64,000 nt of DNA from G963662675 sp963662675 (GCA_963662675.2 CAXXHP010000003.1:124001-188000), one strand, 5' to 3'. Positions 9,106-18,662 are shown, counted from the first letter of the stretch. A program made the numbers and translations. Notes: a model not told the origin generated them from the letters alone.

Positions 9106-11385
9106 TTAGTTATTCTGTTCTTTAATTAGATTTAAAGCTGAACCAGCCTTGAACCATTCTATTTGTTGTTCATTGTAGGTGTGATTTAGCTCGATGATGT
9201 CTTTATTCCCATTTTTATGAACAAGTTCTAAATGCATTGTCTTGTTAGGTGAAAAATTAACCAAATCTGTGAAGTTGAACGTATCGTCTTCTAGAATTTT
9301 AGAGTAATCGTCTTCATTTTTAAATGTCAATGCAAGCATGCCCTGCTTTTTTAAATTGGTTTCGTGTATTCGAGCAAATGATTTTACAATAACCACTCTA
9401 ACACCTAGGTGGCGTGGTTCCATTGCTGCATGTTCACGAGAAGAACCTTCTCCATAGTTGTGATCTCCAACAACTACTGTTGGCACTCCTGTTGCTTTGT
9501 AAGCACGCTGTACTTTTGGGACTTCATCGTACTCGCCGGTCAATTGATTTTTCACTTTATTTGTTTCACCATTGAAGCAATTGACTGCTCCAATAAGCAT
9601 GTTGTTCGATATGTTGTCCAAGTGACCACGGTAGCGTAGCCAAGGGCCAGCCATGGAAATGTGGTCTGTTGTGCATTTGCCTTTGGCCTTGATGAGTAAT
9701 TTTGCTCCGGAAATATTCTTACCATCCCATGCTGAAAATGCGTATAATAACTGTAGCCGGGTTGAGTCAGGATCTACTACTATATTGGTAGAAGAGCTGT
9801 CTTCTGCTGGAGCTTGGTAGCCGGCATCTTTCACTGCAAATCCTTTATTTGGCAATTCTTCACCCATTGGGGGGCTTAACGAAACGGCCTTGCCATCTTC
9901 GTTTATCAATTTGTCGGTAAGCGGATTGAATGTCAAGTCGCCTGCAATAGCTAATGCTGTAACTAACTCAGGTGATGCAACAAAGGCATGTGTGTTGGGA
10001 TTTCCATCAGCACGTTTTGAGAAGTTTCTGTTGAATGAGTGCACGATGGTGTTTTTTTCGCCTTTATCTGCACCTTCTCTACTCCACTGACCAATACACG
10101 GGCCACATGCATTTGCAAAAACATTAGCTCCAATCTTATTGAAAATGTCAATAAATCCATCGCGCTCAATTGTGTATCGTACCTGTTCTGATCCTGGAGT
10201 TATGGTGAATTTCGACTTCGTTTTTAGCTTTTTATCAATAGCTTGCTGAGCCAATGATGCGGCACGTGATATATCTTCATATGATGAATTTGTACATGAA
10301 CCGATTAGCCCTACTTCAATTTTTGTTGGCCAGCCATTTTCTTTCGCGACTTTTGCCATCTTGGAAATTGGGGTCGCTCTGTCTGGTGTAAATGGTCCAT
10401 TTATATGTGGTTCTAGTTCATCTAAATTGATCTCAATCAATTGGTCAAAGTATTTCTCTGGATTGGCGTATACTTCATCGTCTGCTGTGAGATGTTCTTT
10501 AATGCCGTTTGCTAGTTTTACAATTTCCTCACGTCCGGTGGCATTTAGGTATCGTTCCATCGATTTGTCATAGCCAAAAGTAGAAGTAGTTGCACCAACT
10601 TCAGCCCCCATGTTACATATTGTTCCTTTCCCGGTTGCAGAAAGTGATTTGGCTCCTTCCCCAAAATATTCAATAATATGACCTGTGCCACCCTTAACTG
10701 TTAATATCCCAGCTACTTTTAATATAATGTCTTTAGGTGAAGTCCATCCGTTGAGCCTCCCGGTTAACTTTACACCAATCAGTTTTGGAAATTTTAGTTC
10801 CCAGGCCATCCCTGCCATTACGTCAACAGCATCAGCACCGCCAACACCAATTGCAATCATACCAAGACCTCCAGCATTAACAGTATGTGAGTCTGTACCA
10901 ATCATCATTCCTCCCGGAAAAGCATAATTCTCCAGAACAACTTGATGGATTATTCCGGCTCCAGGTTTCCAAAACCCAATTCCATATTTATTGGAGACTG
11001 ATTCTAAAAAGTCAAATACTTCTTTGTTGTTTTGCAGAGCAAATTGGAGGTCAGTTCTTCCACCTACGCTTGCTTGTATCAGGTGATCACAATGCACCGT
11101 TGAGGGAACTGCTGTTTTTGGTTTGCCAGCATTCATAAATTGCAACAAAGCCATTTGAGCAGTAGCGTCCTGCATAGCTACGCGGTCAGGTGCAAAGTCT
11201 ACATAATCCTTGCCTCTTCTGAAGCTTTGAACACCTTCAGTGTCATGAAGATGAGCGTATAGAATTTTTTCGGAGAGGGTAAGTGGTTTTTTTAAGACTT
11301 TTCTGACCTTTTCTATACGAGGGCCAAAATTCTCGTAGGTTTTTTTTATTAAATCTAAATCAAACATATGTGTGGTTTTTATCAA
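9106..11385 (-). CDS. acn: Aconitate hydratase, mitochondrial type
   Basis: 759 residues, the size of mitochondrial aconitase and much shorter than the roughly 890-residue AcnA/IRP type. It interconverts citrate and isocitrate with a [4Fe-4S] cluster. Cluster ligands are C364 (IGSCTNSSYED) and C427/C430 (ACGPCIGQW). The substrate-binding stretch GTDSHTVNAGGLGMIAIGVGG and the swivelling C-terminal domain (DHNYGEGSSREHAA) are present. The ATG at 11385 gives six extra residues before a second ATG at 11367 (MFDLDLIKK), which matches the usual start of the family equally well. First gene of the operon; about 250 bases separate it from rsmD and probably contain the promoter. A mitochondrial-like aconitase is established for Bacteroides fragilis. 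Confidence 0.96.
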   Translation of the reverse strand: MIKTTHMFDLDLIKKTYENFGPRIEKVRKVLKKPLTLSEKILYAHLHDTEGVQSFRRGKDYVDFAPDRVAMQDATAQMALLQFMNAGKPKTAVPSTVHCDHLIQASVGGRTDLQFALQNNKEVFDFLESVSNKYGIGFWKPGAGIIHQVVLENYAFPGGMMIGTDSHTVNAGGLGMIAIGVGGADAVDVMAGMAWELKFPKLIGVKLTGRLNGWTSPKDIILKVAGILTVKGGTGHIIEYFGEGAKSLSATGKGTICNMGAEVGATTSTFGYDKSMERYLNATGREEIVKLANGIKEHLTADDEVYANPEKYFDQLIEINLDELEPHINGPFTPDRATPISKMAKVAKENGWPTKIEVGLIGSCTNSSYEDISRAASLAQQAIDKKLKTKSKFTITPGSEQVRYTIERDGFIDIFNKIGANVFANACGPCIGQWSREGADKGEKNTIVHSFNRNFSKRADGNPNTHAFVASPELVTALAIAGDLTFNPLTDKLINEDGKAVSLSPPMGEELPNKGFAVKDAGYQAPAEDSSSTNIVVDPDSTRLQLLYAFSAWDGKNISGAKLLIKAKGKCTTDHISMAGPWLRYRGHLDNISNNMLIGAVNCFNGETNKVKNQLTGEYDEVPKVQRAYKATGVPTVVVGDHNYGEGSSREHAAMEPRHLGVRVVIVKSFARIHETNLKKQGMLALTFKNEDDYSKILEDDTFNFTDLVNFSPNKTMHLELVHKNGNKDIIELNHTYNEQQIEWFKAGSALNLIKEQNN

Positions 11386-11635
11386 TAGTTTTTTGATTAA
11401 TTAATCCCAATATCCTTAACAAAAACATGGAATAAAGGTTTCCTGTGAAAGCATTAAGATATAAAAAAAACAATCGCCACACATGTAAATATGTAGATAT
11501 AAATAAAAGTAGAGTAATTTTTTCTGATTATCAATATGAATTAATAATCTAGGGTTGATAATTGGATAAGGAAAAGTTTTGTGTATCTAAAATGTTGGAG
11601 GAGCCTATCTCTATATGCAAAAGCTAAAGAAGATA

Positions 11636-12172
11636 TTATTGCTTTTGGAAAAACGAAAAATGAACACTACCGTAGTTCCTCATTTCCTTAAATTCAGGGT
11701 ATTTTGAGAAATCGTGAATTTTAGGATGCTCGAGGATGAAAATTCCGTTAGGGTTCAAAATATTTTTTGTAAGAATTAGCTCTGGGATCTTTAAAAATTG
11801 TTTGTGATCATAGGGTGGATCAGCAAAAATGAGATCAAAAGTTTGCCCTGATTTTACCATGAATTGAAAAGCATTGGCTTTAATCGCATGGATGTTCTTG
11901 TCCTCAAGCTTTTCGATAACTTCTGTAATAAAATTGAAGTGCTGAAAATTCATCTCTACAGCAGTTACATCTTTGCAGCCCCGAGATGCAAATTCAAAGG
12001 AAATACTTCCTGTGCCAGAAAATAGATCAAGTACTTTAATTTCTTCAAAATAAACTCTGTTTTGAAGGATATTAAATAAGCTTTCTTTTGCCATGTCGGT
12101 AGTCGGCCGTGCTTTGAAACTTTTACCAGGGTGGAACTGGCGTCCACGATATTGTCCTCCAACTATTCTCAT
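11636..12172 (-). CDS. rsmD: 16S rRNA (guanine966-N2)-methyltransferase RsmD
   Basis: 178 residues. Begins with MRIVGGQYRGR, the usual RsmD start. The SAM-binding motif I is VLDLFSGTGSISFE (about residues 45-58) and the catalytic motif IV is ADPPY (about 117-121), typical of amino-methylating Class I methyltransferases. It methylates G966 of 16S rRNA in the 30S subunit. The start overlaps the stop of the DUF3822 gene by an ATGA, so the two are translationally coupled. Third gene of a three-gene minus-strand unit. Confidence 0.94.
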   Translation of the reverse strand: MRIVGGQYRGRQFHPGKSFKARPTTDMAKESLFNILQNRVYFEEIKVLDLFSGTGSISFEFASRGCKDVTAVEMNFQHFNFITEVIEKLEDKNIHAIKANAFQFMVKSGQTFDLIFADPPYDHKQFLKIPELILTKNILNPNGIFILEHPKIHDFSKYPEFKEMRNYGSVHFSFFQKQ

Positions 12173-12990
12173 GAGAAACTATTAAAAAGATTTATAAAGC
12201 GGGCGTCAGGCAATTTTTCCAGTAAATAACTATAGTGGATATTCTTGTTGTTTTCAGCAATGGATACCTGTTCAAAGTATTGTCTTAGATTGTGGTAAAT
12301 GGTGGAGTGCTTGTTTACAATTCCATTAAGCACAACAGATGATGGTTGTTTATTCATGCTTTTTGTTACTCCTAAAATGTAATAAAGCATGTCGTTTTCT
12401 CCTTCGTAGTAATAAGAGTTGTAGAAATTGATACTACTTCCAACAAACATAATTGATATTTGCTTGCGATATATGCTTACGAATAGTGTTTCTTTACCGG
12501 GTTGATGATTCTTTACGGTTAGTCGGACATCATTATAAATGTTTATGCCTGGGTGTTTTTCGTTGATAATGGATAAGATGGGATGTTGTATTCCAAATAA
12601 TGCATAGGTTTCAAAACTCGGGATATAAGTGTTAAGAATTTCTGAATTTTTGTCCGAGTCAAAGATTGTTGAATAAATGCTACTTAAAGATTCGTCAGAA
12701 AATAGCTTTTCGGGTATTAAAGTTGTTCTATCCGGACTTGAATAATGCAATATTGTTTTCTTGTATGGAAGTTCAAGGAGATCCACTTCCGCATAAATTG
12801 ATCTGATTTTTTTTTGTTGAAAATCAGCTTTGTTCGTAAACGTGTCCTGATGATATAGGCAGACTGCTTTGTTTTGAATGGTGTCAAGTATGCAAAAAGA
12901 AAATCCATCCTGACTAATCAGGATGGATAAAATATATTCATGTGTAAAATTTACATCAAAGGTTTCGTCAACAAGCGACAAGTTTTGCAT
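12169..12990 (-). CDS. DUF3822 family protein
   Basis: 273 residues, no signal peptide or membrane segment. The sequence resembles DUF3822, a Bacteroidota-specific family regularly encoded directly upstream of rsmD, as here. The fold is thought to be actin/ASKHA-like from general family knowledge, but no ATP motif is clear to me. Function unknown. It sits 8 bases after the stop of the membrane-anchored protein and overlaps rsmD by 4 bases, pointing to a shared job in or near ribosome maturation (weak inference). Confidence 0.8.
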   Translation of the reverse strand: MQNLSLVDETFDVNFTHEYILSILISQDGFSFCILDTIQNKAVCLYHQDTFTNKADFQQKKIRSIYAEVDLLELPYKKTILHYSSPDRTTLIPEKLFSDESLSSIYSTIFDSDKNSEILNTYIPSFETYALFGIQHPILSIINEKHPGINIYNDVRLTVKNHQPGKETLFVSIYRKQISIMFVGSSINFYNSYYYEGENDMLYYILGVTKSMNKQPSSVVLNGIVNKHSTIYHNLRQYFEQVSIAENNKNIHYSYLLEKLPDARFINLFNSFS

Positions 12991-12998
12991 AGGATGTA

Positions 12999-13637
12999 TT
13001 ATTCTCCCCAGTTACCGGCGTTGTTTATTGCTTCAGTAAGTGAGCCTACTTTTAGTCCTGGGTATTTACCGTTTGTGCGTTGTTCGTCATTGGTGTTTAT
13101 AATTAGTTGACGATCAAGATTTTTTAGGATTGTGTTGTTGTGAGCTTTTGCTTCAAAAACAGGAACTTTAATTCCAGATCCAGTTGTGATAATTGTTGCT
13201 CCTAAATGGAACTCAGCAACTGTATCCTCAACTGGTACATATTTAATATCCTCAATTGCGTAGGCACGACCAAATAATGTGTCCAGTACATTGATTCTAA
13301 CGGTATCACGGATAAGTAGTCCTTTTTTAATGGCAGATGCTTCATTCAAGCCTGCATTAATCATGCTATCAGTAAGCAAACCAATTTTACGTACTAATGG
13401 AAGTGAATCATACTTCACAAAATTTATTAGAGTATCCCAGCTTCCTGTGTATTCGCCATAAACCTCTTTGTAGGCTATCTCTGCAGAACGGATATCTTTA
13501 AGTCTTTGAATAGTGACATCATATCTTGCTTCTTTGGCTGCATCAAATTGTACAGGCCTTTGAACACTCACAACAATAAAATACCCAAGAACTATTGCAA
13601 TTACTATTAAGGCGATCTGAATTATTGTCTTCATCAT
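12999..13637 (-). CDS. Membrane-anchored protein of unknown function, pseudopilin-like N-terminus
   Basis: 212 residues. One N-terminal membrane helix (IIQIALIVIAIVLGYFIVV, about residues 4-22) is followed by a helical stretch (RLKDIRSAEIAYKEVYGEY) and a soluble region that should face the periplasm. The helix plus the segment IRSAEIAYKEVYGEYTGSW recalls a pseudopilin spine, but there is no prepilin peptidase site and no other secretion genes nearby, so this is only a resemblance. First gene of the unit that continues with DUF3822 and rsmD. A Bacteroides-type -7 box lies just upstream (13668-13675 on the minus strand). Confidence 0.6.
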   Translation of the reverse strand: MMKTIIQIALIVIAIVLGYFIVVSVQRPVQFDAAKEARYDVTIQRLKDIRSAEIAYKEVYGEYTGSWDTLINFVKYDSLPLVRKIGLLTDSMINAGLNEASAIKKGLLIRDTVRINVLDTLFGRAYAIEDIKYVPVEDTVAEFHLGATIITTGSGIKVPVFEAKAHNNTILKNLDRQLIINTNDEQRTNGKYPGLKVGSLTEAINNAGNWGE

Positions 13638-13667
13638 CGATTATTTAGATTAGATTTTGTTTGCTTG

Positions 13668-13675
13668 CAAATTTA
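13668..13675 (-). promoter_or_regulatory. Candidate -7 box for the 212-aa/DUF3822/rsmD unit
   Basis: On the minus strand this reads TAAATTTG, a match to the Bacteroides -7 consensus TAnnTTTG, 31 bases before the ATG. No good -33 box was seen, so support is modest. Confidence 0.35.
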
Positions 13676-13723
13676 TAAAAAAAATTAAATTATAATCTTT
13701 GGAATACTTTTAAATTCGCACTA

Positions 13724-15148
13724 ATGTTAAAAAAACACATCAAAGATCAGTTGTGCAAGAATCTGAGTTTTAATCCTACGTCAGGACAGGATTTGTTAAT
13801 GGGAAAATTAGCAGTATTTATTGTTGATGGCTCAAATGATTCGGCCTTTTTATTGAAAGGGTATGCAGGAACCGGAAAAACAAGCACACTCAATTCATTA
13901 GTGAAAACATTAAAAGACTTTAAATTTCAAGTGGTACTACTTGCACCTACAGGACGTGCGGCCAAAGTTCTAACAGCTTATACCGGGAAAAGTGCGTTTA
14001 CTATCCATAAGCGTATTTACAGGCAAAAATCATCATCAGATGGAATGGGGAAGTTTGTGCTAGATAAGAACCTGATGAAGAATTGCTTTTTTATTATTGA
14101 TGAGGCTTCCATGATTTCTAATAATTTGGTTGAGGGATCTGTGTTTGGATCGGGCCGTTTATTAGATGATTTGTACGAGTATGTTTATGGGGGACACAAT
14201 TGTAAGCTTATTTTGGTTGGAGATACTGCTCAGCTTCCTCCGGTAGGCATGGATATTAGTCCGGCACTAGATAGATCTGAGCTTGAAATGTATGATTTGG
14301 AGGTGGTCGAACATGAGCTTACAGAGGTTGTTCGGCAAGAACATGATTCTGGCATCCTGTATAATGCAACAAATATTCGAGAAATGATAGGGGAGGATTG
14401 GTTTGTTCCTTCCTATTTCCCTCTTGAAACAAAAGAATTTCCAGATATTATTCGGATTGGCGGTGAAGATTTGATTGAACGGATTTCTACATGCTATGAT
14501 CGTTTTGGGGAACAGCAAACAATGGTTGTTACACGCTCCAATAAAAGAGCCAATAAATTTAATCAGGGAATACGATCGACTATACTATATAAAGAAGATG
14601 AGATTACAGTAGGTGATTTACTAATGGTGGTGAAGAATAATTACTATTGGCTGGAAGAAGAGGAGAAAGTGGATTTTATCGCAAATGGAGATATTGTGGA
14701 AATAAAAGCAATTCGGGGTTATGAGGAATTGTATGGTTTTCGGTTTGCGAAGGTTAGCCTGAGATTTGTTGATTATGATGACCTTGAGATAGATTGCCGA
14801 ATTTTTCTTGATACACTAACTATCGAATCCGCTAGCTTAACTTATGAGGAGAATCAAAAGCTTTATAATGCAGTTGCGGAAGATTATGCAGATATCCGAA
14901 GTAAAAAGAAAAGGTGGGAGAAGATTAAGGAGAATGAGCATTTTAATGCACTACAGGTGAAATTTGCGTATGCCGTTACTTGCCATAAAGCGCAGGGTGG
15001 GCAGTGGGATGCTGTTTTTATTGATCAAGGTTATTTGGTAGAAGAGATGATAACCAAAGAATATTTACGCTGGCTTTATACTGCTTTTACTCGTCCTGTG
15101 AAAGAATTGTATCTGGTGAATTTTAATAAAGACTTTTTTGAGGAATAG
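13724..15148 (+). CDS. RecD-like ATP-dependent DNA helicase (superfamily 1)
   Basis: 474 residues. Walker A is GYAGTGKTS at residues 46-54, the Walker B region is FFIIDEASMIS (about 125), a Q-loop/motif III stretch is LILVGDTAQLPPVG, and the C-terminal UvrD_C_2 motifs are AVTCHKAQGGQW and LYTAFTRPVKELYLV. This is the compact RecD/Pif1-like helicase common in Bacteroidota, often annotated as an exonuclease V alpha-like ATPase. It lacks the long N-terminal region of RecD2. A role in DNA repair or recombination is likely but unproven. The 3' end converges on RNase Z with only 5 bases between the stops. Confidence 0.88.
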   Translation: MLKKHIKDQLCKNLSFNPTSGQDLLMGKLAVFIVDGSNDSAFLLKGYAGTGKTSTLNSLVKTLKDFKFQVVLLAPTGRAAKVLTAYTGKSAFTIHKRIYRQKSSSDGMGKFVLDKNLMKNCFFIIDEASMISNNLVEGSVFGSGRLLDDLYEYVYGGHNCKLILVGDTAQLPPVGMDISPALDRSELEMYDLEVVEHELTEVVRQEHDSGILYNATNIREMIGEDWFVPSYFPLETKEFPDIIRIGGEDLIERISTCYDRFGEQQTMVVTRSNKRANKFNQGIRSTILYKEDEITVGDLLMVVKNNYYWLEEEEKVDFIANGDIVEIKAIRGYEELYGFRFAKVSLRFVDYDDLEIDCRIFLDTLTIESASLTYEENQKLYNAVAEDYADIRSKKKRWEKIKENEHFNALQVKFAYAVTCHKAQGGQWDAVFIDQGYLVEEMITKEYLRWLYTAFTRPVKELYLVNFNKDFFEE

Positions 15149-15153
15149 TTGGA

Positions 15154-16077
15154 TTAACCTATTGAAAATATATCGTTTTCATTGGCGACAGATGTCATCT
15201 CAAAAATAGTTTTAGCCTCATCTAATATTACGTCTACATTTTTATAGCGCGATGAGAAATGGCCAATAATAAGCTTTTTTACTTCTGCTTTTTTTGCAAT
15301 TTCAGCCGCTTGTTTCCCAGTTGAATGAAATGTTTGTGTTGCCATTTTGCTTTCCAGTTCGGAAAATGTTGCTTCATGATAAAGCAAATCAACTCCCCTT
15401 ATGGTCTCAATAATTTGTTCGTGATATGCTGTGTCAGAGCAATAAGCAAATGACCTTGGCTTTGTAGCTGGGGTGGTAAGCAGTTTATTAGGAATAGTTT
15501 TTCCTTTTTGGGTAACAAAATCGGCTCCTGTTTTTATGAACTTCAGTTCTTTTATCGGGATACTGTATTCCTTGATTTTTTCTTTTATGATGTTTGGGGG
15601 TAACGGTTTTTCATCAAAACGGAAACCGCAGCATGCAACTCTATGTTTTAGGGGGAATGATGTAATGCTTAGTTTTTCATCTTCAAAAATTAGTTGAGGC
15701 CGTTTGAAATTTAATGGATGAAAAACAAGGTTAAATCCGGGATCGTTCATTCCTAAAAAATCAAGCTGGAATTGGATGTAGCGTTGAAGCTCAGAATGGG
15801 CATAAATGTGAAGGTCATTTTTTCTGCCTAATAGAACGAAGGTGGATATTAACCCGATCAATCCAAAAAAATGATCTCCATGAAGATGTGAGATAAGAAT
15901 GTGGTTTAGTTTTCCAAAACTGATTCTATTTTTCCGAAGTTGGTGTTGGGTTCCTTCTCCGCAATCGATCAAAAAAAACCGCTCAAATGCATTGAGCACT
16001 TGAGCGGTTGGGTATCTTGAGGAAGTAGGCATTGCTGAGCTACTCCCAAGAATTGTTAATTGAATAGGCATTTGCAT
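15154..16077 (-). CDS. rnz: Ribonuclease Z (tRNA 3'-endonuclease)
   Basis: 307 residues, the usual length of the short-form RNase Z. The metallo-beta-lactamase zinc motif SHLHGDHFFGL has H64, H66, D68 and H69; later ligands are in YCSDTAYH, and in IGHFSSRY. It removes 3' trailers from tRNA precursors in the cytoplasm. The ATG at 16077 was chosen; a second ATG two codons on (MPIQLTILGSS) is equally possible. It is 11 bases after the STAS gene, in the minus-strand unit rpsA - STAS - rnz. Confidence 0.95.
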   Translation of the reverse strand: MQMPIQLTILGSSSAMPTSSRYPTAQVLNAFERFFLIDCGEGTQHQLRKNRISFGKLNHILISHLHGDHFFGLIGLISTFVLLGRKNDLHIYAHSELQRYIQFQLDFLGMNDPGFNLVFHPLNFKRPQLIFEDEKLSITSFPLKHRVACCGFRFDEKPLPPNIIKEKIKEYSIPIKELKFIKTGADFVTQKGKTIPNKLLTTPATKPRSFAYCSDTAYHEQIIETIRGVDLLYHEATFSELESKMATQTFHSTGKQAAEIAKKAEVKKLIIGHFSSRYKNVDVILDEAKTIFEMTSVANENDIFSIG

Positions 16078-16088
16078 GAAAAAGGAAT

Positions 16089-16442
16089 TTATAATTTACC
16101 TTTTTCTTCCAACAGTTGTTCTGCTTCGTCAACAGTTTTTGTAATTAATAAAACAGTATGAAGCATAGAAATGCAGATTAAATGCTCAACTTCAGGTTGA
16201 AGGCTTGACAAAACAAAAGTACCTGTTGCATCTTCGCATAGACGGTTGGCAACCAAAATAGCACTTAGTCCAGAAGAGTCAACATAACTACATTGACTGA
16301 GATCTAGAATGATATATTTTTCATTTTCGTTGCCCAATACAACCAATTCTGATTTCAGGTCGGGTGCATTGTTTGTATCCAGCTTTTTGCTCAATACTTT
16401 TATGTTTGTATGTCCTTCTTTTTTTGAAATCTCAAAATCCAT
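16089..16442 (-). CDS. STAS-domain protein, anti-sigma factor antagonist type
   Basis: 117 residues, a single STAS domain like SpoIIAA/RsbV. The phospho-acceptor region is YVDSSGLSAILVAN, with the serine that an RsbW/SpoIIAB-like kinase would phosphorylate. No cognate kinase or PP2C phosphatase lies in the window, so the partner is unknown. It sits between rpsA (47 bases upstream) and rnz (11 bases downstream) and is probably co-transcribed with them. Confidence 0.85.
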   Translation of the reverse strand: MDFEISKKEGHTNIKVLSKKLDTNNAPDLKSELVVLGNENEKYIILDLSQCSYVDSSGLSAILVANRLCEDATGTFVLSSLQPEVEHLICISMLHTVLLITKTVDEAEQLLEEKGKL

Positions 16443-16489
16443 GATGAGAAATTTACGATTTTCTAATAGAATAATATATAAGCATGAGC

Positions 16490-18337
16490 TTATTTTTCTT
16501 TATTCTCTTCAGCTTCCATTTGAGATTTTAATGCTGCTAACTCGCTAATGTCTCCCAAAGTAGTTTTCTCTAGGTTATCTTTTACCGTTTTAACAGCTTT
16601 CTTAGTTTGTTTGGTCTGAGCTTTTTTAGTCGCTGTTTCTTCTGCTCTTTTTTCATCCTCAAATACTCTTGAGTGAGACAGAATAATACGTTTTGCAGAC
16701 TTCGAGAACTCAATTACCTTGAAGTTCATTTTTTCATCCAAACTTGCTTGTGATCCATCTTCTTTTACTAAGTGACGTGGCGTTGCAAAACCTTCAACAC
16801 CATATGGAAGTGCAATTGTTGCTCCTTTGTCGAATAATTCAACAACAGTACCTTCGTGGATAGAATCAACAGAGAATATTGTTTCGAAAACATCCCAAGG
16901 ATTTTCTTCCAATTGTTTGTGTCCAAGGCTTAAACGACGGTTTTCTTTGTCGATGTCAAGAACAACAACTTCAATATCTGCAGCAATTGCAGTAAATTCT
17001 GATGGATGCTTGATTTTCTTAGTCCAGCTCAAGTCTGAGATGTGGATTAATCCGTCAACACCTTCTTCGATTTCTACAAATACACCAAAGTTTGTGAAGT
17101 TGCGAACCTTAGCAGTGTGTTGGCTTCCTGTTCCAAATTTAGAATCGATTTCTTGCCATGGATCTTGTTTCAATTGCTTCATGCCAAGAGACATTTTGCG
17201 TTCGTCGCGATCCAAAGTCAAAATTTGAGCTTCTACTTCGTCACCAACTTTTAGGAAGTCCTGTGCGCTACGTAAATGTTGAGACCAGCTCATTTCTGAA
17301 ACGTGTATCAAGCCTTCTACTCCGGCAGCAATTTCAACAAATGCGCCATAGTCAGCCATAACAACAACTTTTCCTTTTACGCTGTCGCCAACTTGTAATT
17401 CTGCACTTAGGTTATCCCATGGGTGAGGAGTCAATTGTTTTAGGCCAAGAGCAATACGTTTTTTGTCATCATCAAAATCAAGGATAACAACGTTTAGTTT
17501 TTGATCTAATTCAACAATTTCGTTCGGGTGAGAAATACGTCCCCAGCTTAAGTCTGTGATGTGGATTAATCCGTCAACACCACCAAGGTCGATAAATACA
17601 CCGTATGAAGTGATATTTTTAACAGTACCTTCAAGTACTTGTCCTTTTTCAAGTTTAGAGATAATCTCTTTCTTTTGCTGTTCAAGTTCAGCTTCAATAA
17701 GAGCTTTGTGAGAAACAACTACGTTACGGAATTCTTGGTTGATTTTAACCACTTTGAATTCCATCGTCTTGTTAACGTACATGTCGTAGTCGCGGATTGG
17801 TTTCACATCAATTTGAGAACCAGGTAAGAATGCTTCAATACCGAACACATCAACGATCATACCACCTTTAGTACGACATTTGATGTAACCTTTGATAATT
17901 TCGTTGTTGTCAAGGGCATCGTTAACACGATCCCAAGAGCGCATTGCGCGAGCTTTTTTGTGAGACAAAATCATTTGGCCTTTTTTGTCTTCTAAGCTTT
18001 CAATGTAAACCTCAACGTTATCGCCAACTTTCATGTCGGTGTTGTAGCGGAATTCATTTAAGCTAACAATGCCATCTGATTTGTAGCCGATGTCAACTAC
18101 AACCTCACGTTTGTTCATTGAGATAACAGTTCCTTCAAGTACTTCTTTCTCTTGTACTGTGTTTAAGGTGCTGTTGTAAAGTTTTTCGAATTCGTTTTCA
18201 ATTTTCCCTGCGAATCCTTGGTCTTGAGATTCTAGAGCATCCCAATCAAATTCGTTTGTGTCAGCAGTTGCTGCCACTTCAGTCTGTTGTTCGAGTTCCT
18301 CTTTTTGTTCAAGTTCCTCTTGCTTGTTTTCTACCAT
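16490..18337 (-). CDS. rpsA: 30S ribosomal protein S1
   Basis: 615 residues from the ATG at 18337 (MVENKQEELEQ). The frame stays open to an upstream TTG at 18349, but the ATG is the likely start. Six S1 OB-fold repeats are visible from about residue 65 to 560; the third to fifth carry the typical GVFIDLGGVDGLIHITDLSW, GAFVEIAAGVEGLIHVSEMSW and GVFVEIEEGVDGLIHISDLSW. Acidic N-terminal and Lys/Glu-rich C-terminal tails flank them. S1 helps the ribosome bind mRNA. In Bacteroidota, which lack strong Shine-Dalgarno sites, S1 may matter more for A/T-rich leaders like those seen in this window (inference). Confidence 0.96.
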   Translation of the reverse strand: MVENKQEELEQKEELEQQTEVAATADTNEFDWDALESQDQGFAGKIENEFEKLYNSTLNTVQEKEVLEGTVISMNKREVVVDIGYKSDGIVSLNEFRYNTDMKVGDNVEVYIESLEDKKGQMILSHKKARAMRSWDRVNDALDNNEIIKGYIKCRTKGGMIVDVFGIEAFLPGSQIDVKPIRDYDMYVNKTMEFKVVKINQEFRNVVVSHKALIEAELEQQKKEIISKLEKGQVLEGTVKNITSYGVFIDLGGVDGLIHITDLSWGRISHPNEIVELDQKLNVVILDFDDDKKRIALGLKQLTPHPWDNLSAELQVGDSVKGKVVVMADYGAFVEIAAGVEGLIHVSEMSWSQHLRSAQDFLKVGDEVEAQILTLDRDERKMSLGMKQLKQDPWQEIDSKFGTGSQHTAKVRNFTNFGVFVEIEEGVDGLIHISDLSWTKKIKHPSEFTAIAADIEVVVLDIDKENRRLSLGHKQLEENPWDVFETIFSVDSIHEGTVVELFDKGATIALPYGVEGFATPRHLVKEDGSQASLDEKMNFKVIEFSKSAKRIILSHSRVFEDEKRAEETATKKAQTKQTKKAVKTVKDNLEKTTLGDISELAALKSQMEAEENKEK

Positions 18338-18416
18338 TTTAATAATCAATTAATTAATGAGTTAGACATTATATTTTCTTAATGCGCGGCAAAATTAGGA
18401 TTAATATGGGGTAATT

Positions 18417-18424
18417 CAAAGATA
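18417..18424 (-). promoter_or_regulatory. Candidate -7 box for rpsA
   Basis: The minus strand reads TATCTTTG (consensus TAnnTTTG), about 80 bases upstream of the rpsA ATG. The -33 region is weak. The resulting leader would be about 70 nt. Confidence 0.45.
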
Positions 18425-18538
18425 TTCAGCGTTTTTTTGCCTTTTGAAAAACGATATTTAAGTATAACACAATACCTGTTTATTTTTATTGTTTGTAAGA
18501 ATGACTTATGTGTGCCATTCGGTGAAGTTTTTCTTTTT

Positions 18539-18567
18539 TTTGGTTAATAATTAATTTTCTACTTTTG
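18539..18567 (+). promoter_or_regulatory. Candidate Bacteroides-type promoter for the ugd operon
   Basis: TTTG at 18539-18542 and TACTTTTG at 18560-18567, with a 17-base spacer. The -7 box matches TAnnTTTG exactly; the spacer is a little shorter than the usual 19. Expected leader about 90 nt. Confidence 0.5.
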
Positions 18568-18662
18568 ATTGGCAACTAAAAAAGGGCTTATTTTGTAATC
18601 TTATGATAGATTAAATGGCTGAAGATAGAATTGTAAGAACGTATAATTGAAATATAATATTC

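Larger units (their letters stand above)
18338..18662. other. Divergent promoter region rpsA / ugd
   Basis: 325 bases of A/T-rich DNA between divergent starts. It holds candidate Bacteroides-type promoters for both sides (listed separately) and otherwise no gene. Confidence 0.6.

Noticed and set aside
11361..11368. A TAnnTTTG match (TATGTTTG, minus strand) as the acn promoter
   Set aside because: It overlaps the acn start codons themselves, so it is coding sequence unless translation begins further inside the gene.
12999..13637. A type II secretion pseudopilin
   Set aside because: There is no prepilin peptidase site and no other secretion gene nearby; only the N-terminal helix is similar.
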